DNA from: Gemmatimonadota bacterium
GTDB lineage: Bacteria > Gemmatimonadota > Gemmatimonadetes > Longimicrobiales > Gaopeijiaceae
Assembly: GCA_022571515.1 (NCBI GenBank)
Contig: JACZXQ010000002.1
Location: 1 to 64,000 of the forward strand
Length of the DNA: 64,000 nt
Direction: 5' to 3'
Position 1 is the stretch's first letter; each line of letters begins with the position of its first letter. Shown here one piece after another: positions 1 through 9,636 of this stretch. The notes beneath the pieces are model-generated. The model was given only the letters and a program-made list of their open reading frames with translations, was not told where the DNA came from and made no database searches. Position numbers and translations under genes: made by a program.

Positions 1-651
1 GTGTGCGACCGGATTTTCACGCGCGTCGGGGCATCGGACAACCTCACTCTCGGGCAGTCGACCTTCATGGTCGAGATGAACGAAATGGCCGCCATCATCC
101 ACGGTGCGACGGAGCGCAGCCTCATCCTGCTGGATGAGATCGGTCGCGGTACGTCAACGTATGACGGCGTGTCGATCGCGTGGTCGGTCACCGAGCACAT
201 CCACCAGGAGTTGGGAGCCAAGACCATCTTCGCGACCCACTATCACGAGCTGACCCAGCTCGGCGACTTACTACCCGGCGTGAAGAACATGAACGTGGCG
301 GTCCGCGAGGTAGGTCATGAGATCGTCTTCTTGCGCAGGCTGGAAGAGGGTGGGGCGGATCGATCCTACGGCATTCAGGTGGCGCGGCTGGCGGGACTCC
401 CCGACGCAGTGATCGCCCGTGCCGGGGAACTTCTGGCCGAGTTGGAGGGAACACACTCTGGAGGTGGCGCCGGCCTGGGCCGCACGGACCCGCCCGACCA
501 ACTCTCTTTCTTCCACGGATCCGTGCAGTATGAGGAGCATCCGGTCGTGAAACGGCTCGCCGAGATGAATCTCGACAGCCTGACGCCCCTGGAGGCGTTG
601 AACCTCTTGTTTGAGCTTCGGAATGAACTCGGCAGCGGAGAGGACGATTGA
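1..651 (+). CDS. mutS: DNA mismatch repair protein MutS, C-terminal part (5' end outside window)
   Basis: This is the C-terminal ~216 residues of MutS, which recognises mismatched bases and recruits MutL using ATP. The reading frame is open at the first base, so the gene begins upstream of the window and the GTG at base 1 is not a real start. Visible motifs are the MutS ATPase signatures: GASDNL near the edge, STFMVEM, the Walker B segment [10 protein letters not shown] and the switch/His motif FATHYHEL. The final ~70 residues match the usual helical tail. The stop codon overlaps the start of the next gene by 4 nt, so translational coupling is likely. Confidence 0.97.
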   Translation: MCDRIFTRVGASDNLTLGQSTFMVEMNEMAAIIHGATERSLILLDEIGRGTSTYDGVSIAWSVTEHIHQELGAKTIFATHYHELTQLGDLLPGVKNMNVAVREVGHEIVFLRRLEEGGADRSYGIQVARLAGLPDAVIARAGELLAELEGTHSGGGAGLGRTDPPDQLSFFHGSVQYEEHPVVKRLAEMNLDSLTPLEALNLLFELRNELGSGEDD

Positions 652-1025
652 GCGGAATGGATACAGACCTGCTTCGTCGCATCGCCAGCGTGAGTGCGTT
701 GGCCGCCACGGCCGCCGCTGTGGCGTGTGGCGGCGATCAGGATGTCCAGAGCCCCTCCCCACTCATGGCAGGGGTCTCTATCGAGTATCCCCTCGAGTTG
801 TGGGATCAAGGCATCGAGGGCACATGCCTCGTCAAGGTCCGGGTGAACGAATTGGGTGGGGTCGACAGCGTTCTGGTCGTCGAGTCCAGCGGGCACGCGG
901 CGTTCGACTCGGCTGCCCTCCGCGGCGCTCGCGCACTCCGTTTTCGCCCGGCCACGAGGGGCGGCAAGCGCATCGAGGTCTGGGCGAAGGTGCCCGTCCA
1001 CTTCTCGAAGAAACCTCGCCCCTGA
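648..1025 (+). CDS. TonB C-terminal-domain lipoprotein (energy-transducer-like)
   Basis: A 125-residue protein with an N-terminal hydrophobic stretch ending in AAVAC (a weak lipobox), followed by one TonB C-terminal-like domain. Typical features are the G-x-C/V-x-V-x-V strand with 'VRVNELG', 'VVESSGH', '[17 protein letters not shown]' split over short motifs, and a final 'VPVHF' strand. TonB C domains contact outer-membrane receptors or periplasmic partners. No Pro-rich spacer or ExbB/ExbD genes are present, so this is probably a stand-alone periplasmic or outer-membrane lipoprotein rather than a classical TonB. The TTG start overlaps the mutS stop (TTGA); an in-frame ATG lies three codons downstream. 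Confidence 0.75.
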   Translation: MSGMDTDLLRRIASVSALAATAAAVACGGDQDVQSPSPLMAGVSIEYPLELWDQGIEGTCLVKVRVNELGGVDSVLVVESSGHAAFDSAALRGARALRFRPATRGGKRIEVWAKVPVHFSKKPRP

Positions 1026-1097
1026 TCTCTCGGTGGCCTGCGATTTCAGCGTGGCGGCGACCTGCCGCAAGGCACGCCTCTTGAAAGGATCAGCGGT

Positions 1098-2489
1098 ATG
1101 ACCGAGCACAACCGGGGTGTTCGCGCGAATGTCCTCGACATGGTGGGGTGGACCCCGCTTGTGAGGTTGAACAGCGTCACCGACGGTGTTCCGGGGACGA
1201 TCTACGCCAAGTGCGAGTTCATGAATCCCGGCGGATCGATCAAGGACCGCATCGGCATGGCCATGGTGGAGGCGGCCGAACGTGACGGTACGCTCCAGCC
1301 TGGTGGAGTGATCGTAGAGGCCACGAGCGGAAATACTGGTGTAGCGCTGGCCATGACGGCGGCGATCCGGGGCTACCGCTGCATCTTCGTCATGCCCGAC
1401 AAGATGAGCCAGGAGAAGGTCAAGCTTCTGCGCGCGTTCGGCGCCGAAGTGGTCATCGTGCCCACCGCCGTCACACCGGATCATCCAGAGCATTACGCCA
1501 ACAGGGCCAAGCGCATCGCGGAGGAAACGCCGGGCGCGGTGCTTACAGATCAATTCTACAATCCGGCGAACCCACAGGCTCATTACGAGAGCACGGGGCC
1601 GGAACTCTGGACTCAGACCGACGGCGCGATCACTCACTTTCTCGCGGGGGCGGGCACCGGGGGGACGATCACCGGCGTGGGGCGTTACCTCAAGGAGCAG
1701 AATCCGGACGTGCAGATCATTGGTGTGGATCCGGAAGGATCCTCGATCAAGACGTTCTTCGACACGGGCGAGATGCCCGAGGGCCAGCCCTACAAGGTCG
1801 AGGGCCTGGGGAGTGACAAGATCACGGGGGCCTTGGACCTCGGTGTGACCGATAGATGGGTCACGATCACTGACGCCCAGGCGTTCTCGATGACCCGCAG
1901 GCTCTGTCGAGAGGAAGGCCTGTTCGGAGGTGGCTCGTCCGGTCTCCTCGTACAGGCCGCCATCGACATCGCCCGCGAGGAAGACGATCCGGATGCCGTG
2001 CTGGTCACGTTGCTCCCGGACTGGGGCGAGCACTACCTGACCAAGGTCTACGACGACGACTGGATGCGCGAGAACGGCTTCCTCCGGCACACCCGCGTGA
2101 GCGTCCACGAAGTGATCTCGGCCAAGGATGGTGTGGCGCCGCCACTCATCTCGGTAAACCCGACCACGTCGATTCGAGTGGCGCTTTCCACCATCACGTC
2201 GTACGACGTGTCCCAATTGCCCGTCCTGCTCGATGGCGAGTGCGTGGGATCGCTCTCGGAGGGAGATCTCATGGGCCGTGTCATCGAGGATCCAGAGTTG
2301 CTCGACCGACCGGTCGATTCCGTGATGGATGCGCCCTACCCCGTTGTGGACAGCCACATCGAGGCGGAGGAGGCGAGTCGGCTACTCACGCGCTCCAACG
2401 CAGCGGTCCTCGTGAGGCAAGGTGGGGAACTCCAAGGCATTCTGACACGCTACGACGTGGTGCAAAGCCTCACCGGCGCGGGTCGCTGA
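1098..2489 (+). CDS. cbs: Cystathionine beta-synthase (PLP enzyme with C-terminal CBS pair)
   Basis: A fold-type II PLP enzyme of 463 residues, likely condensing serine (or an activated serine) with homocysteine to cystathionine. The N-terminal ~320 residues carry the PLP lysine in NPGGSIKDR, the phosphate-binding SGNTG loop and the GAGTGGT loop. The C-terminal ~130 residues form two CBS repeats, which bind adenosyl ligands in regulated family members. This architecture separates it from plain cysteine synthase (about 310 residues), but an O-acetylserine-dependent activity cannot be excluded from sequence. An AAAGGA ribosome-binding site precedes the ATG. ddl follows after 12 nt, so the two are probably co-transcribed. 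Confidence 0.9.
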   Translation: MTEHNRGVRANVLDMVGWTPLVRLNSVTDGVPGTIYAKCEFMNPGGSIKDRIGMAMVEAAERDGTLQPGGVIVEATSGNTGVALAMTAAIRGYRCIFVMPDKMSQEKVKLLRAFGAEVVIVPTAVTPDHPEHYANRAKRIAEETPGAVLTDQFYNPANPQAHYESTGPELWTQTDGAITHFLAGAGTGGTITGVGRYLKEQNPDVQIIGVDPEGSSIKTFFDTGEMPEGQPYKVEGLGSDKITGALDLGVTDRWVTITDAQAFSMTRRLCREEGLFGGGSSGLLVQAAIDIAREEDDPDAVLVTLLPDWGEHYLTKVYDDDWMRENGFLRHTRVSVHEVISAKDGVAPPLISVNPTTSIRVALSTITSYDVSQLPVLLDGECVGSLSEGDLMGRVIEDPELLDRPVDSVMDAPYPVVDSHIEAEEASRLLTRSNAAVLVRQGGELQGILTRYDVVQSLTGAGR

Positions 2490-2501
2490 GGACCAGATCC
2501 C

Positions 2502-3491
2502 ATGAAAGTCGTGGTGCTGCTAGGCGGCGACTCAGGCGAGCGGGATGTGTCGCTCGCCTCTGGGGTGGGCGTCGCGGAAGCACTCAGGACGGCCGGACAC
2601 CAAGTGGTGGCGCTCGATCCCTCCAGAGGGCTACTCACGCGTGGCGAGGAGGAGGCCATCCTGAAATCTGGCGTGGCAGCGGCACCGCCAGCGGAAGGGC
2701 AGGAGGCAGCCGGCACGGTGGTGACGATCGGTGGGGATCCCGCGGTGGTTGATGCCGACGTGGTGTTCGTAGCGTTGCACGGGGGTCAGGGAGAAGACGG
2801 CACCGTGCAGGCGCTGCTCGAGTTGGCGGGCGTGGCTTACGTGGGTAGCGGCATGTTGGGTTGCGCCCTGTCGATGGACAAAGACGTCTCCAAGCGGCTT
2901 CTCCGTGATGCCGGACTTCCCACGCCGGACTGGATGATCGGGGATCCATCGGCAGCGGAGGTCGTGGAGCGGCTCGGTTGTCCGGTCATCGTGAAGCCGG
3001 TGAGTGGCGGCTCTTCGATCGGACTCACTCTGGCGGTGGACGCCGACCAGGCGTCTCGCGCGGGGGCTGAAGGGCGTGCCCGCGGAGAGGCCATGATGTA
3101 TGAGGCGTTCGTCGACGGCAGGGAGCTCACGGTGGGAATTCTGGGTGACGAGGCTCTGCCCGTCGGAGAAATCGTCCCCGAACACGAGTTGTTCGACTAC
3201 GAGTGTAAGTACCAACCCGGTATGGCCTCCGAGATTTTTCCCGCGGACCTGGAGGCAGACGTCGCCCACGAGCTCCAGGAACTTTCGCTCGCGGTGCATC
3301 GCCTCCTACACCTGCGCCACTACTCGCGTATCGACTTCATGCTCGACGGCCACGGCGACCCGTGGATTCTGGAAGCGAACGCGGTACCCGGGCTCACCGG
3401 CGCCAGCCTCCTGCCAAAGGCGGCTCGGGCCGCGGGCCTGTCGTTTCCGGATTTCTGTGATCGATTGGTGCAGCTCGCGCGTATCAAGTAG
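2502..3491 (+). CDS. ddl: D-alanine--D-alanine ligase
   Basis: An ATP-grasp ligase of 329 residues that joins two D-alanines for peptidoglycan precursors in the cytoplasm. It shows the N-terminal GGDSGERDVS motif, the substrate-loop region KPVSGGSSIG, and the C-terminal metal-binding segment RIDFM...EANAVPGLT. The more common NTLPG sequence is replaced by NAVPG, but the metal-ligand Asn is kept. Length is normal for the family (300-370). GAGGA lies upstream of the ATG. With the transaminase at 34.2 kb and the dap operon at 42-47 kb, the window encodes several steps supplying the peptide stem. Confidence 0.95.
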   Translation: MKVVVLLGGDSGERDVSLASGVGVAEALRTAGHQVVALDPSRGLLTRGEEEAILKSGVAAAPPAEGQEAAGTVVTIGGDPAVVDADVVFVALHGGQGEDGTVQALLELAGVAYVGSGMLGCALSMDKDVSKRLLRDAGLPTPDWMIGDPSAAEVVERLGCPVIVKPVSGGSSIGLTLAVDADQASRAGAEGRARGEAMMYEAFVDGRELTVGILGDEALPVGEIVPEHELFDYECKYQPGMASEIFPADLEADVAHELQELSLAVHRLLHLRHYSRIDFMLDGHGDPWILEANAVPGLTGASLLPKAARAAGLSFPDFCDRLVQLARIK

Positions 3492-3603
3492 CAGGTTGTG
3501 ACAGTCGATCATCAGGAACACCACCACCTGACTCGGTGTTGAATGGTAGACTCGTGGGTCCAGTGTTTTCTGTAGTAGAAACCCGAAGAAACCAGTGAAG
3601 AAT

Positions 3604-4452
3604 ATGGGGTATATCGGCGGTAGAGGGGCTCCCATCTTCAGGTTCCAACTCACCCCAGTGGTGAAGAAGCTGATCATCGCGAACGTCGTCATCTTCGTCG
3701 TTTCGCGCGTGATCGGCGACGGGCTCGTCGAGAGCCTCTTCGCCTTCCAGCCCCGACGGGTGCTGCTACAGCCGTGGGGTGCCATCACGTACATGTTCCT
3801 GCACGGCGATCTGATGCATCTGGCCGGGAACATGATCGTCCTGTTCTTCTTCGGGCCGCCTATCGAGTCGCGTTGGGGATCGCGGGAGTTCACCAAGTAC
3901 TTCCTGATCTGTGGGATGGGCGGGGTGGCACTCAGCTTCATCTTCGCATCGTCCGCCTCGATCATCGGCGCGTCAGCCGCCGTTTACGGCCTCATGCTGG
4001 CTTTCGCCATGATCTGGCCGAAGGCTCCGATCTACGTCTGGGGTATCTACCCGGTACAGGCCAGGTGGCTGGTGGCATTCTTCTTCCTGCTCGCGTTCAT
4101 GAGCGCCTTCGGAGGGGCGGGCGGTGGTATTGCGCACTTCGCGCACCTCGGCGGGCTGGTCACCGGATTCATCTACCTGAAGAGTGACTGGAAGACCTCG
4201 GAAAAGCTGCAGAGGTTCGCCACCGCCGCCGGCGCCAAAGCGAGACGGCTCGCGATCGTTCCCAGCGAGGACACGTCGCGCTCCTCCGCGAGCAAGGCAC
4301 GACGCGCGGATGCGTCGGGGACGAAGGAAAAGGCCACGCTCGACGCGGTCGACCAGGTGCTGGACAAGATCTCCGCCGAGGGCATGAGTTCGCTCACCGC
4401 CGACGAGCGTGCGTTGCTCGACGAGGTCTCTCGCCGACAGCGCACGAATTGA
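3604..4452 (+). CDS. Rhomboid family intramembrane serine protease
   Basis: A polytopic membrane protein of about 282 residues with rhomboid hallmarks: the LAGN segment in the second helix, the nucleophile motif GASAAVYG (usually GASGAVYG) and the catalytic histidine in HFAHLGG. About six hydrophobic segments occupy residues 15-195. A hydrophilic tail of ~80 residues follows, Ser/Lys/Ala-rich and ending with a short helix (LTADERALLDEV). The family cleaves transmembrane substrates within the bilayer; the substrate here is unknown. An in-frame GTG lies three codons upstream, and neither start has a strong ribosome-binding site. A 112-nt gap separates it from ddl, suggesting its own promoter. 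Confidence 0.88.
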   Translation: MGYIGGRGAPIFRFQLTPVVKKLIIANVVIFVVSRVIGDGLVESLFAFQPRRVLLQPWGAITYMFLHGDLMHLAGNMIVLFFFGPPIESRWGSREFTKYFLICGMGGVALSFIFASSASIIGASAAVYGLMLAFAMIWPKAPIYVWGIYPVQARWLVAFFFLLAFMSAFGGAGGGIAHFAHLGGLVTGFIYLKSDWKTSEKLQRFATAAGAKARRLAIVPSEDTSRSSASKARRADASGTKEKATLDAVDQVLDKISAEGMSSLTADERALLDEVSRRQRTN

Positions 4453-4453
4453 A

Positions 4454-4472
4454 GCCGGGCGGTCTGCCCGGC
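4454..4472 (+). terminator. Short GC hairpin after the rhomboid gene
   Basis: A perfect 7-bp inverted repeat (GCCGGGC, loop GGTCT, GCCCGGC) starts 2 nt after the rhomboid stop codon. No T-run follows, so it may be a weak or factor-dependent terminator or an mRNA-stabilising hairpin. Confidence 0.4.
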
Positions 4473-4549
4473 ATTGAGGCGTAAATCCACCCGCCGGGGA
4501 AGGCTTCCGGTCCCGCTGGAACCCATCCCGTCTATCGCTCTTCAAGTGC

Positions 4550-4578
4550 TTGACCCAGGTTTTTGTGGGATCTAGAAT
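4550..4578 (+). promoter_or_regulatory. Sigma-70-type promoter for the EF-G paralogue
   Basis: TTGACC and TAGAAT are separated by exactly 17 nt, giving 5/6 matches at both -35 and -10. Predicted transcription starts near 4585, leaving a ~54-nt leader before the ATG, which is preceded by a perfect AGGAGG (4628-4633). This is the clearest sigma-70 promoter in the window. Confidence 0.7.
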
Positions 4579-4638
4579 CACGGTCCGCTTCAACAGGCCG
4601 CTGGGGTCCGAATCGAGAATTTCCAGTAGGAGGTAGCT

Positions 4639-6732
4639 ATGGCGTCCGCCAAAGAATATACAACCGAGCAAATCCGGAACGTCGCCGTTCTGGGTCACGC
4701 TGGAGCCGGGAAGACGAGCCTGATCGACGCGCTCTGCTTCGCGGCGGGTAGTTCGAAGCGGAAGGGAAGCGTCGATGAGGGCCACGCGCTCACCCTGTGC
4801 ACTCCGGAGGAGATCGAACACGAGATCTCGCTGCAGTGCACTCCCGCATTTTGCGAGGTTCATGACGCGAAGATCAATTTCCTCGACACGCCGGGCTATC
4901 TGGATTTCACGGGTGACACAGTGGCTGCGGTGCGCGTCGCTGACGCCGGCTTGATCGTTGTGGGCGCCACGGCCGGGGTCGAGGTGGGTACCGAGACCGT
5001 GTGGGAATACTGCGAGCGTCGAAAGCTGCCCCGAATGTTCTGTATCTCCATGATGGACAAGGAGAACGCCAACTTCGACAATGTTTACAGGCAGATAAAG
5101 GAGCGCCTGACCGACAAGGCGATCCCCGTCGAGATTCCGATCGGAGAGGGCGAGGACTTCAGGGGCATCATCAATCTTTTCAGCGAGCGCGCGCACATCT
5201 TCAAGCCCGGCACGTCCACGGGCGAATACGAGGAGCAGGACGTTCCCGAGGAGCTGCAGTCCCGGTTCGAGGAGTGGGAGACCGAGCTTCAGGAGACCCT
5301 TGCGACGACCAACGAGGACCTGCTCGAGAAGTACCTCGATGGCGAGAAGATCTCCCGTGAGGAAGCCATTGAGGCCATGGCCCTTGGCATGTCCAGAGGC
5401 GAGATATTCCCCGTTTTCTGTGCATCGGCGACCAAGTCGTTCGGGATGCGGGCGTTGCTGAAGAAGATCGTGGAGCTATGCCCGTCCCCCCACGAGACCG
5501 GCGGTGAGATCGCGACCAAGGCTGGCATGACGGAAGAGGTTGCGGTCCTACCGTCCGACAGCGAGCCGTTCTCGGCGCTGATCTTCAAGACGTCGCACGA
5601 GCCCCACGTGGGGGAGTTGTCATTCTTCAGGATCGTAAGCGGCTCGATTACCAACGGTGTCGAGGTGGAGAACGCGGCACGTGGCACCACGGAGAAGTTC
5701 CACCATCTCGGCATCGCACAGGGTAAGGAGCGCTTCGAAGTGCCCAAGCTCCATGCGGGCGACATCGGCGTGGTGGCCAAGCTCAAGCACTCGCACACGA
5801 ACGACACGCTCTCGGCGCCGAGTCGGCCGGTCACGCTCGAACCGATCGAGTTTCCCAACGCCGACATCGCCCTCGCCGTGAAAGGCGTGACGCGGATCGA
5901 CGAGGACAAGCTCGGCGAGGTGCTGCCCAAGCTCCACGAGGAGGACCCGACGTTCAGTGCGGAGTTCAATCCGGTGCTGCGCCAGACGATCGCCAGGGGG
6001 TTGGGTGAACTCCACCTCGACGTCCAGTTCGAGAGGCTGAAGCGCAAGTACGGCGTGTCGGTGGTCACCGAAGCGCCAAGGATCGCCTACCGGGAGACCA
6101 TCACCAAGGAGGCCCAGGGTCAGGGCCGGTTCAAGAAGCAGAGCGGCGGGCGCGGCCAATTCGGGGACTGCAAGGTGAGGCTCAGGCCCCTCCACGAGGG
6201 CGAGGGCTTCAACTTCAAGAACTCCGTCAAAGGCGGCGTGATCCCCAGCAAATACGTGCCGTCCGTGGCCAAGGGCATCGAAGAGGCCGCCCAGAATGGC
6301 ATTCTGGCGGGCTACCCGCTCGTAGATTTCGAGGCCGAGTGCTATGACGGGTCATACCACAGCGTGGACTCGAGCGATATCGCCTTCAAGGTCGCCGGCT
6401 CGATGGCCTTCAAGAAGGTCGCGCCGGACTGCCGGCCTGTGATTCTCGAGCCGATGATAGAGGTCTCCGTCTCCACGCCCGATGACTTCGTGGGCGATAT
6501 CATGGGAGACATCACCTCGCGCCGCGGCAAGGTCCAGGGCATGGAGCCGAACGGCGGAAAGACGACCATTCGCGCCAAGATTCCCGAGGCGGAGTTGTAC
6601 AAGTACGCGGCGCTGCTGCGCTCCATGACGCAGGGCAGGGCCCACCATACGCGAACGTTCGCCGGGTACGAGGCCGTGCCTGAACACGAGGCGCGGAAGA
6701 TCATCGCGGAGTCCAAGAAGGCGAACGACTAG
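4639..6732 (+). CDS. fusA2: Elongation factor G paralogue (EF-G2 type)
   Basis: A five-domain translational GTPase of 697 residues related to EF-G. The P-loop is GHAGAGKTS (residues 19-27). The G3 motif reads DTPGY (83-87), where canonical EF-G has DTPGH with a catalytic histidine. The G4 position reads SMMD instead of NKxD. Domain IV is recognisable by GGRGQFGDC. DTPGY and the GHxGxGKT P-loop are typical of the EF-G2/EF-G-like branch, which is usually a second copy beside a housekeeping fusA in the str operon. Neither rpsL, rpsG nor tuf is adjacent here, consistent with a paralogue. It has its own promoter and strong ribosome-binding site, so it is probably well expressed. Its role (translocation versus ribosome rescue or recycling) is not decidable from sequence. 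Confidence 0.9.
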   Translation: MASAKEYTTEQIRNVAVLGHAGAGKTSLIDALCFAAGSSKRKGSVDEGHALTLCTPEEIEHEISLQCTPAFCEVHDAKINFLDTPGYLDFTGDTVAAVRVADAGLIVVGATAGVEVGTETVWEYCERRKLPRMFCISMMDKENANFDNVYRQIKERLTDKAIPVEIPIGEGEDFRGIINLFSERAHIFKPGTSTGEYEEQDVPEELQSRFEEWETELQETLATTNEDLLEKYLDGEKISREEAIEAMALGMSRGEIFPVFCASATKSFGMRALLKKIVELCPSPHETGGEIATKAGMTEEVAVLPSDSEPFSALIFKTSHEPHVGELSFFRIVSGSITNGVEVENAARGTTEKFHHLGIAQGKERFEVPKLHAGDIGVVAKLKHSHTNDTLSAPSRPVTLEPIEFPNADIALAVKGVTRIDEDKLGEVLPKLHEEDPTFSAEFNPVLRQTIARGLGELHLDVQFERLKRKYGVSVVTEAPRIAYRETITKEAQGQGRFKKQSGGRGQFGDCKVRLRPLHEGEGFNFKNSVKGGVIPSKYVPSVAKGIEEAAQNGILAGYPLVDFEAECYDGSYHSVDSSDIAFKVAGSMAFKKVAPDCRPVILEPMIEVSVSTPDDFVGDIMGDITSRRGKVQGMEPNGGKTTIRAKIPEAELYKYAALLRSMTQGRAHHTRTFAGYEAVPEHEARKIIAESKKAND

Positions 6733-6750
6733 AACGCACCCGGAGGACTC

Positions 6751-7497
6751 GTGTCTGGACATAGCAAGTGGTCCCAAATCAAGCGCAAGAAGGCGGTCAC
6801 CGACGCCAAGCGCGGGCAGATGTTCACGAAGCTCATTCGCGAGCTCACCGTGGCGGCCCGCGAAGGTGGCGGCGATCCGAACTTCAATCCCCGACTCCGC
6901 CTGGCTGTCGACACGGCCAAGTCCTCGAACATGCCCCATGACAACATCGAGCGCGCGATCAAGCGTGGCACCGGCGAGTTGGAGGGGGTCCACTACGAGG
7001 AGATCGCTTATGAGGGTTACGGCCCGGGCGGCGTCGCCATCTACATCGAGACGCTGACGGACAACCAGAACCGCACGGTAGCCGATGTGCGCAACGTCTT
7101 GAGCAAGCACGACGGCAGCCTGGGGACGGCCGGCTCGGTGGCCTGGCAGTTCGCCCACAAGGGACAGATCTATGTGGATGCAGCCCAGTACACGGAGGAT
7201 GGGGTCCTGGAGGCCGCGCTCGAAGCGGGCGCCGAGGACGTGGAGCGCTCCGGCGACGAGTTCGTGGTGACGACAGAGATCGCGGCGTTCCACGAGGTCC
7301 AAACAGGGTTGAAGGACTCGGGCGTGGACTTCGATCGGGCCGAGTTGAGCTGGTTGGCCAAGAACGAGGTCAGGGTCGAGGGCAAGGTCGCCGAGCGTCT
7401 GTTGAAGTTGTTGGATGCCCTCGACGACTCCGACGACGTTCAGATGGTCTATTCGAACGCGGACATCGACGAGGCGGTGCTGGCGGAGGCCACGTAA
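6751..7497 (+). CDS. yebC: YebC/PmpR family regulatory protein
   Basis: A 248-residue protein beginning SGHSKWSQIKRKK, the diagnostic YebC start, with the GYGPGG motif in the middle. YebC proteins are described as DNA-binding regulators and, in more recent work, as factors that help ribosomes translate proline-rich stretches. The GTG start follows GGAGG with good spacing. ruvC starts 3 nt after its stop, the common yebC-ruvC arrangement. Confidence 0.95.
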   Translation: MSGHSKWSQIKRKKAVTDAKRGQMFTKLIRELTVAAREGGGDPNFNPRLRLAVDTAKSSNMPHDNIERAIKRGTGELEGVHYEEIAYEGYGPGGVAIYIETLTDNQNRTVADVRNVLSKHDGSLGTAGSVAWQFAHKGQIYVDAAQYTEDGVLEAALEAGAEDVERSGDEFVVTTEIAAFHEVQTGLKDSGVDFDRAELSWLAKNEVRVEGKVAERLLKLLDALDDSDDVQMVYSNADIDEAVLAEAT

Positions 7498-7500
7498 CGG

Positions 7501-8007
7501 GTGATTGTTGGCAACTCGGAGACCGAAGTGGTTCTGGGCATAGACCCCGGCACCGCTGTCACGGGATATGGCGTCGTCGCCAAGGAGGGCGGCGGCGCCG
7601 TATCGCTGCTGGAGTGTGGTGTGATTCGTACGTCGGCCGGAAAGGCCCTTCCTGTGCGCATCAGGGAAATCTACCAGGAGATCGAGGTGCTGATCGAGCG
7701 GTTTCGACCGTCCGTAATGTCGGTCGAGGATGTCTTCCAGGGTAAGAACGTTCGCAGTGCCCTTACGTTGGGCCACGCGAGGGGCGCCATTCTGTTGGCC
7801 GCGGCTTTGAGCGATCTCACCATCGCCGAGTACACACCCAGGCAGATCAAGAAGGCCGTTGTGGGCCACGGCGGTGCGACCAAGGGACAGGTGGCCTTCA
7901 TGGTCCAGAAGCAGTTGCGGCTCCAGACACCACCGACGCCGGCCGATGCGGCGGATGGTTGTGCCGCAGCCCTGTGTTACTGCCTGTTGGGAGATGTGCG
8001 GACTTGA
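7501..8007 (+). CDS. ruvC: Holliday junction endonuclease RuvC
   Basis: A 168-residue resolvase that nicks four-way junctions in the RuvABC complex. Catalytic acidic residues are visible in GIDPGT, SVEDVF and the C-terminal ADAADGCA segment. The length matches the family (about 160-185). It starts with GTG, and its TGA overlaps the TTG start of ruvA, so translation of the two is probably coupled. Confidence 0.96.
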   Translation: MIVGNSETEVVLGIDPGTAVTGYGVVAKEGGGAVSLLECGVIRTSAGKALPVRIREIYQEIEVLIERFRPSVMSVEDVFQGKNVRSALTLGHARGAILLAAALSDLTIAEYTPRQIKKAVVGHGGATKGQVAFMVQKQLRLQTPPTPADAADGCAAALCYCLLGDVRT

Positions 8008-8594
8008 TCAGCCGAATCAAAGGTACCCTGGTGACGCGCGACCTCGACCGCATCGAGGTCGAGACCCCGGGAGGAGTGATCTACGAAGTCGAGGTACCGC
8101 TCACCATCCTTCAGCGGCTGCCCTCACCCCCAGCCGAAAATTTTGAGATCCGCACGCTCCAGGTGGTCCGCGAGGATTCGCTGACCTTGTACGGGTTTGC
8201 CGAGGAGCATGAGCGAGAGCTCTTCCGCCGATTGCTCGGTGCGACCGGAGTGGGTCCCAAGGTGGCGCTCGCAATGCTGTCCACGTACGACGCGCCGCGG
8301 CTGGCCCAGGCACTCGCCGAGAAGGACCTGGCCGCCCTGACGCAGGTGAGTGGAGTGGGCAAGAAGAAGGCCGAGCGAATCGCGCTCGAGTTGGCCGACC
8401 GTGTGAAGGACCTCGTGGTGGCGGGGGAAGGTGTCACGACCGGCGGGGTAGGCTACACCCAGGAGGCGGTGGCCGCGCTGGTCCACCTCGGGTACACTTT
8501 CGTGGATGCCGACGCTGCCATACGCCGAGCTCTCGAGCAGGGCGAGCCGGAGGGACGTGAGGAGCTGATCCGTAGAGCACTGAGCGACGAATGA
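8004..8594 (+). CDS. ruvA: Holliday junction DNA helicase subunit RuvA
   Basis: A 196-residue protein that tetramerises on Holliday junctions and loads RuvB. The start is set at TTG, giving the standard N-terminus (M)ISRIKGTL; a longer reading 15 codons upstream would add residues not found in RuvA and lie inside ruvC. Domain I (OB fold, ~1-65), the two helix-hairpin-helix motifs (GVGPKVAL and [10 protein letters not shown]) and the C-terminal RuvB-binding domain III are all present. TTGA overlaps the ruvC stop, and ruvB overlaps the 3' end by 4 nt. Confidence 0.95.
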   Translation: MISRIKGTLVTRDLDRIEVETPGGVIYEVEVPLTILQRLPSPPAENFEIRTLQVVREDSLTLYGFAEEHERELFRRLLGATGVGPKVALAMLSTYDAPRLAQALAEKDLAALTQVSGVGKKKAERIALELADRVKDLVVAGEGVTTGGVGYTQEAVAALVHLGYTFVDADAAIRRALEQGEPEGREELIRRALSDE

Positions 8595-9631
8595 CCGGAA
8601 AACGCGAGGTCACGACACCCGAGAAACTCGAAGAGGATACGCAAGTCGAGCCTTCGCTCCGGCCTCAGTGCCTCGACGAATTCATCGGTCAGGAGCGGGT
8701 GAGGGAGTCTCTCTCGATCGCGATCAAGGCGGCGCTTCAGCGTCGAGACCCACTGGACCACCTGCTATTTCACGGCCCGCCGGGTCTCGGGAAGACGACG
8801 CTCGCCAGGCTCATGGCTCGAGAGATGGGCGTGAACATCAAGACCACGTCCGGACCCGTGCTCGAGAAGCCCGCCGACTTGGTGGGCATTCTCACGAACC
8901 AGCGCGAGGGCGACATCCTCTTCATCGACGAGATCCATCGTCTGAGGCCGATCATCGAGGAATTCCTCTATCCGGCGATGGAGGACTACCGGGTCGAGAT
9001 CCGGTTGGCCGACGGCCCAAAGGCCGAGACCATGACGATGAACATCGAGCGCTTCACGCTCGTGGGTGCGACGACCCGTTTCGGCCTGCTGACCGCGCCC
9101 ATGCGTGCCCGCTTCGGCATCATTCAGCGCCTCAACTTCTATCCGGCCAACGAACTCGCCGTGATCATTCGCCGGAGTGCGGAAGTGCTCGGCATCGAAA
9201 CGACGGAGGAGGGTGCGGACATCTTGGCGCGAAGGGCGAGGGGCACGCCGAGGGTCGCGAACCGCCTGCTCAGGCGGGTGAGGGACTTCGCGGAAGTTCG
9301 GGCCGACGGCGTGATCGACGCGCAGGTGACCAAAGACGCCCTCGATATGCTCGACGTGGACGAGTACGGACTGGATGAGATGGATGCGCGCGTCCTCAAG
9401 ACGCTCATCGAGAAGTTCGAGGGAGGCCCGGTCGGTCTCCAGTCGTTGGCGGTGGCGTTGGGCGAGGACGTGTCCACCCTCGAGGAGGTCTACGAGCCGT
9501 TTCTGATCCAGGAGGGCTTCCTGATGCGTACCACGCGTGGCCGCGTGGCCACCAAGCGGGCGTACAAGCGGTTCGGGTACGCGGTCCCGGCGGCAGACGG
9601 AGGGACCGACCAGTCGTCCCTATTCGAGTAG
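8591..9631 (+). CDS. ruvB: Holliday junction branch-migration ATPase RuvB
   Basis: A 346-residue AAA+ motor that drives branch migration with RuvA. Walker A is GPPGLGKTT, Walker B is FIDEIHRL, sensor 1 lies in VGATTRFG, and the arginine-finger region is present. The winged-helix domain follows. The ATG overlaps the ruvA stop by 4 nt. Length and motif order are fully standard. Confidence 0.97.
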   Translation: MTGKREVTTPEKLEEDTQVEPSLRPQCLDEFIGQERVRESLSIAIKAALQRRDPLDHLLFHGPPGLGKTTLARLMAREMGVNIKTTSGPVLEKPADLVGILTNQREGDILFIDEIHRLRPIIEEFLYPAMEDYRVEIRLADGPKAETMTMNIERFTLVGATTRFGLLTAPMRARFGIIQRLNFYPANELAVIIRRSAEVLGIETTEEGADILARRARGTPRVANRLLRRVRDFAEVRADGVIDAQVTKDALDMLDVDEYGLDEMDARVLKTLIEKFEGGPVGLQSLAVALGEDVSTLEEVYEPFLIQEGFLMRTTRGRVATKRAYKRFGYAVPAADGGTDQSSLFE

Positions 9632-9636
9632 ACACC

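Noticed and set aside
648-1025. Classical TonB energy transducer
   Set aside because: Lacks the Pro-rich spacer and an inner-membrane anchor of the usual type, and there is no exbB/exbD nearby; described instead as a TonB-C-domain lipoprotein.
375-2357. 660-codon open frame on the minus strand across mutS and cbs
   Set aside because: It lies opposite two well-supported genes and its translation has no recognisable domain; long antisense frames are expected from GC-rich third codon positions.
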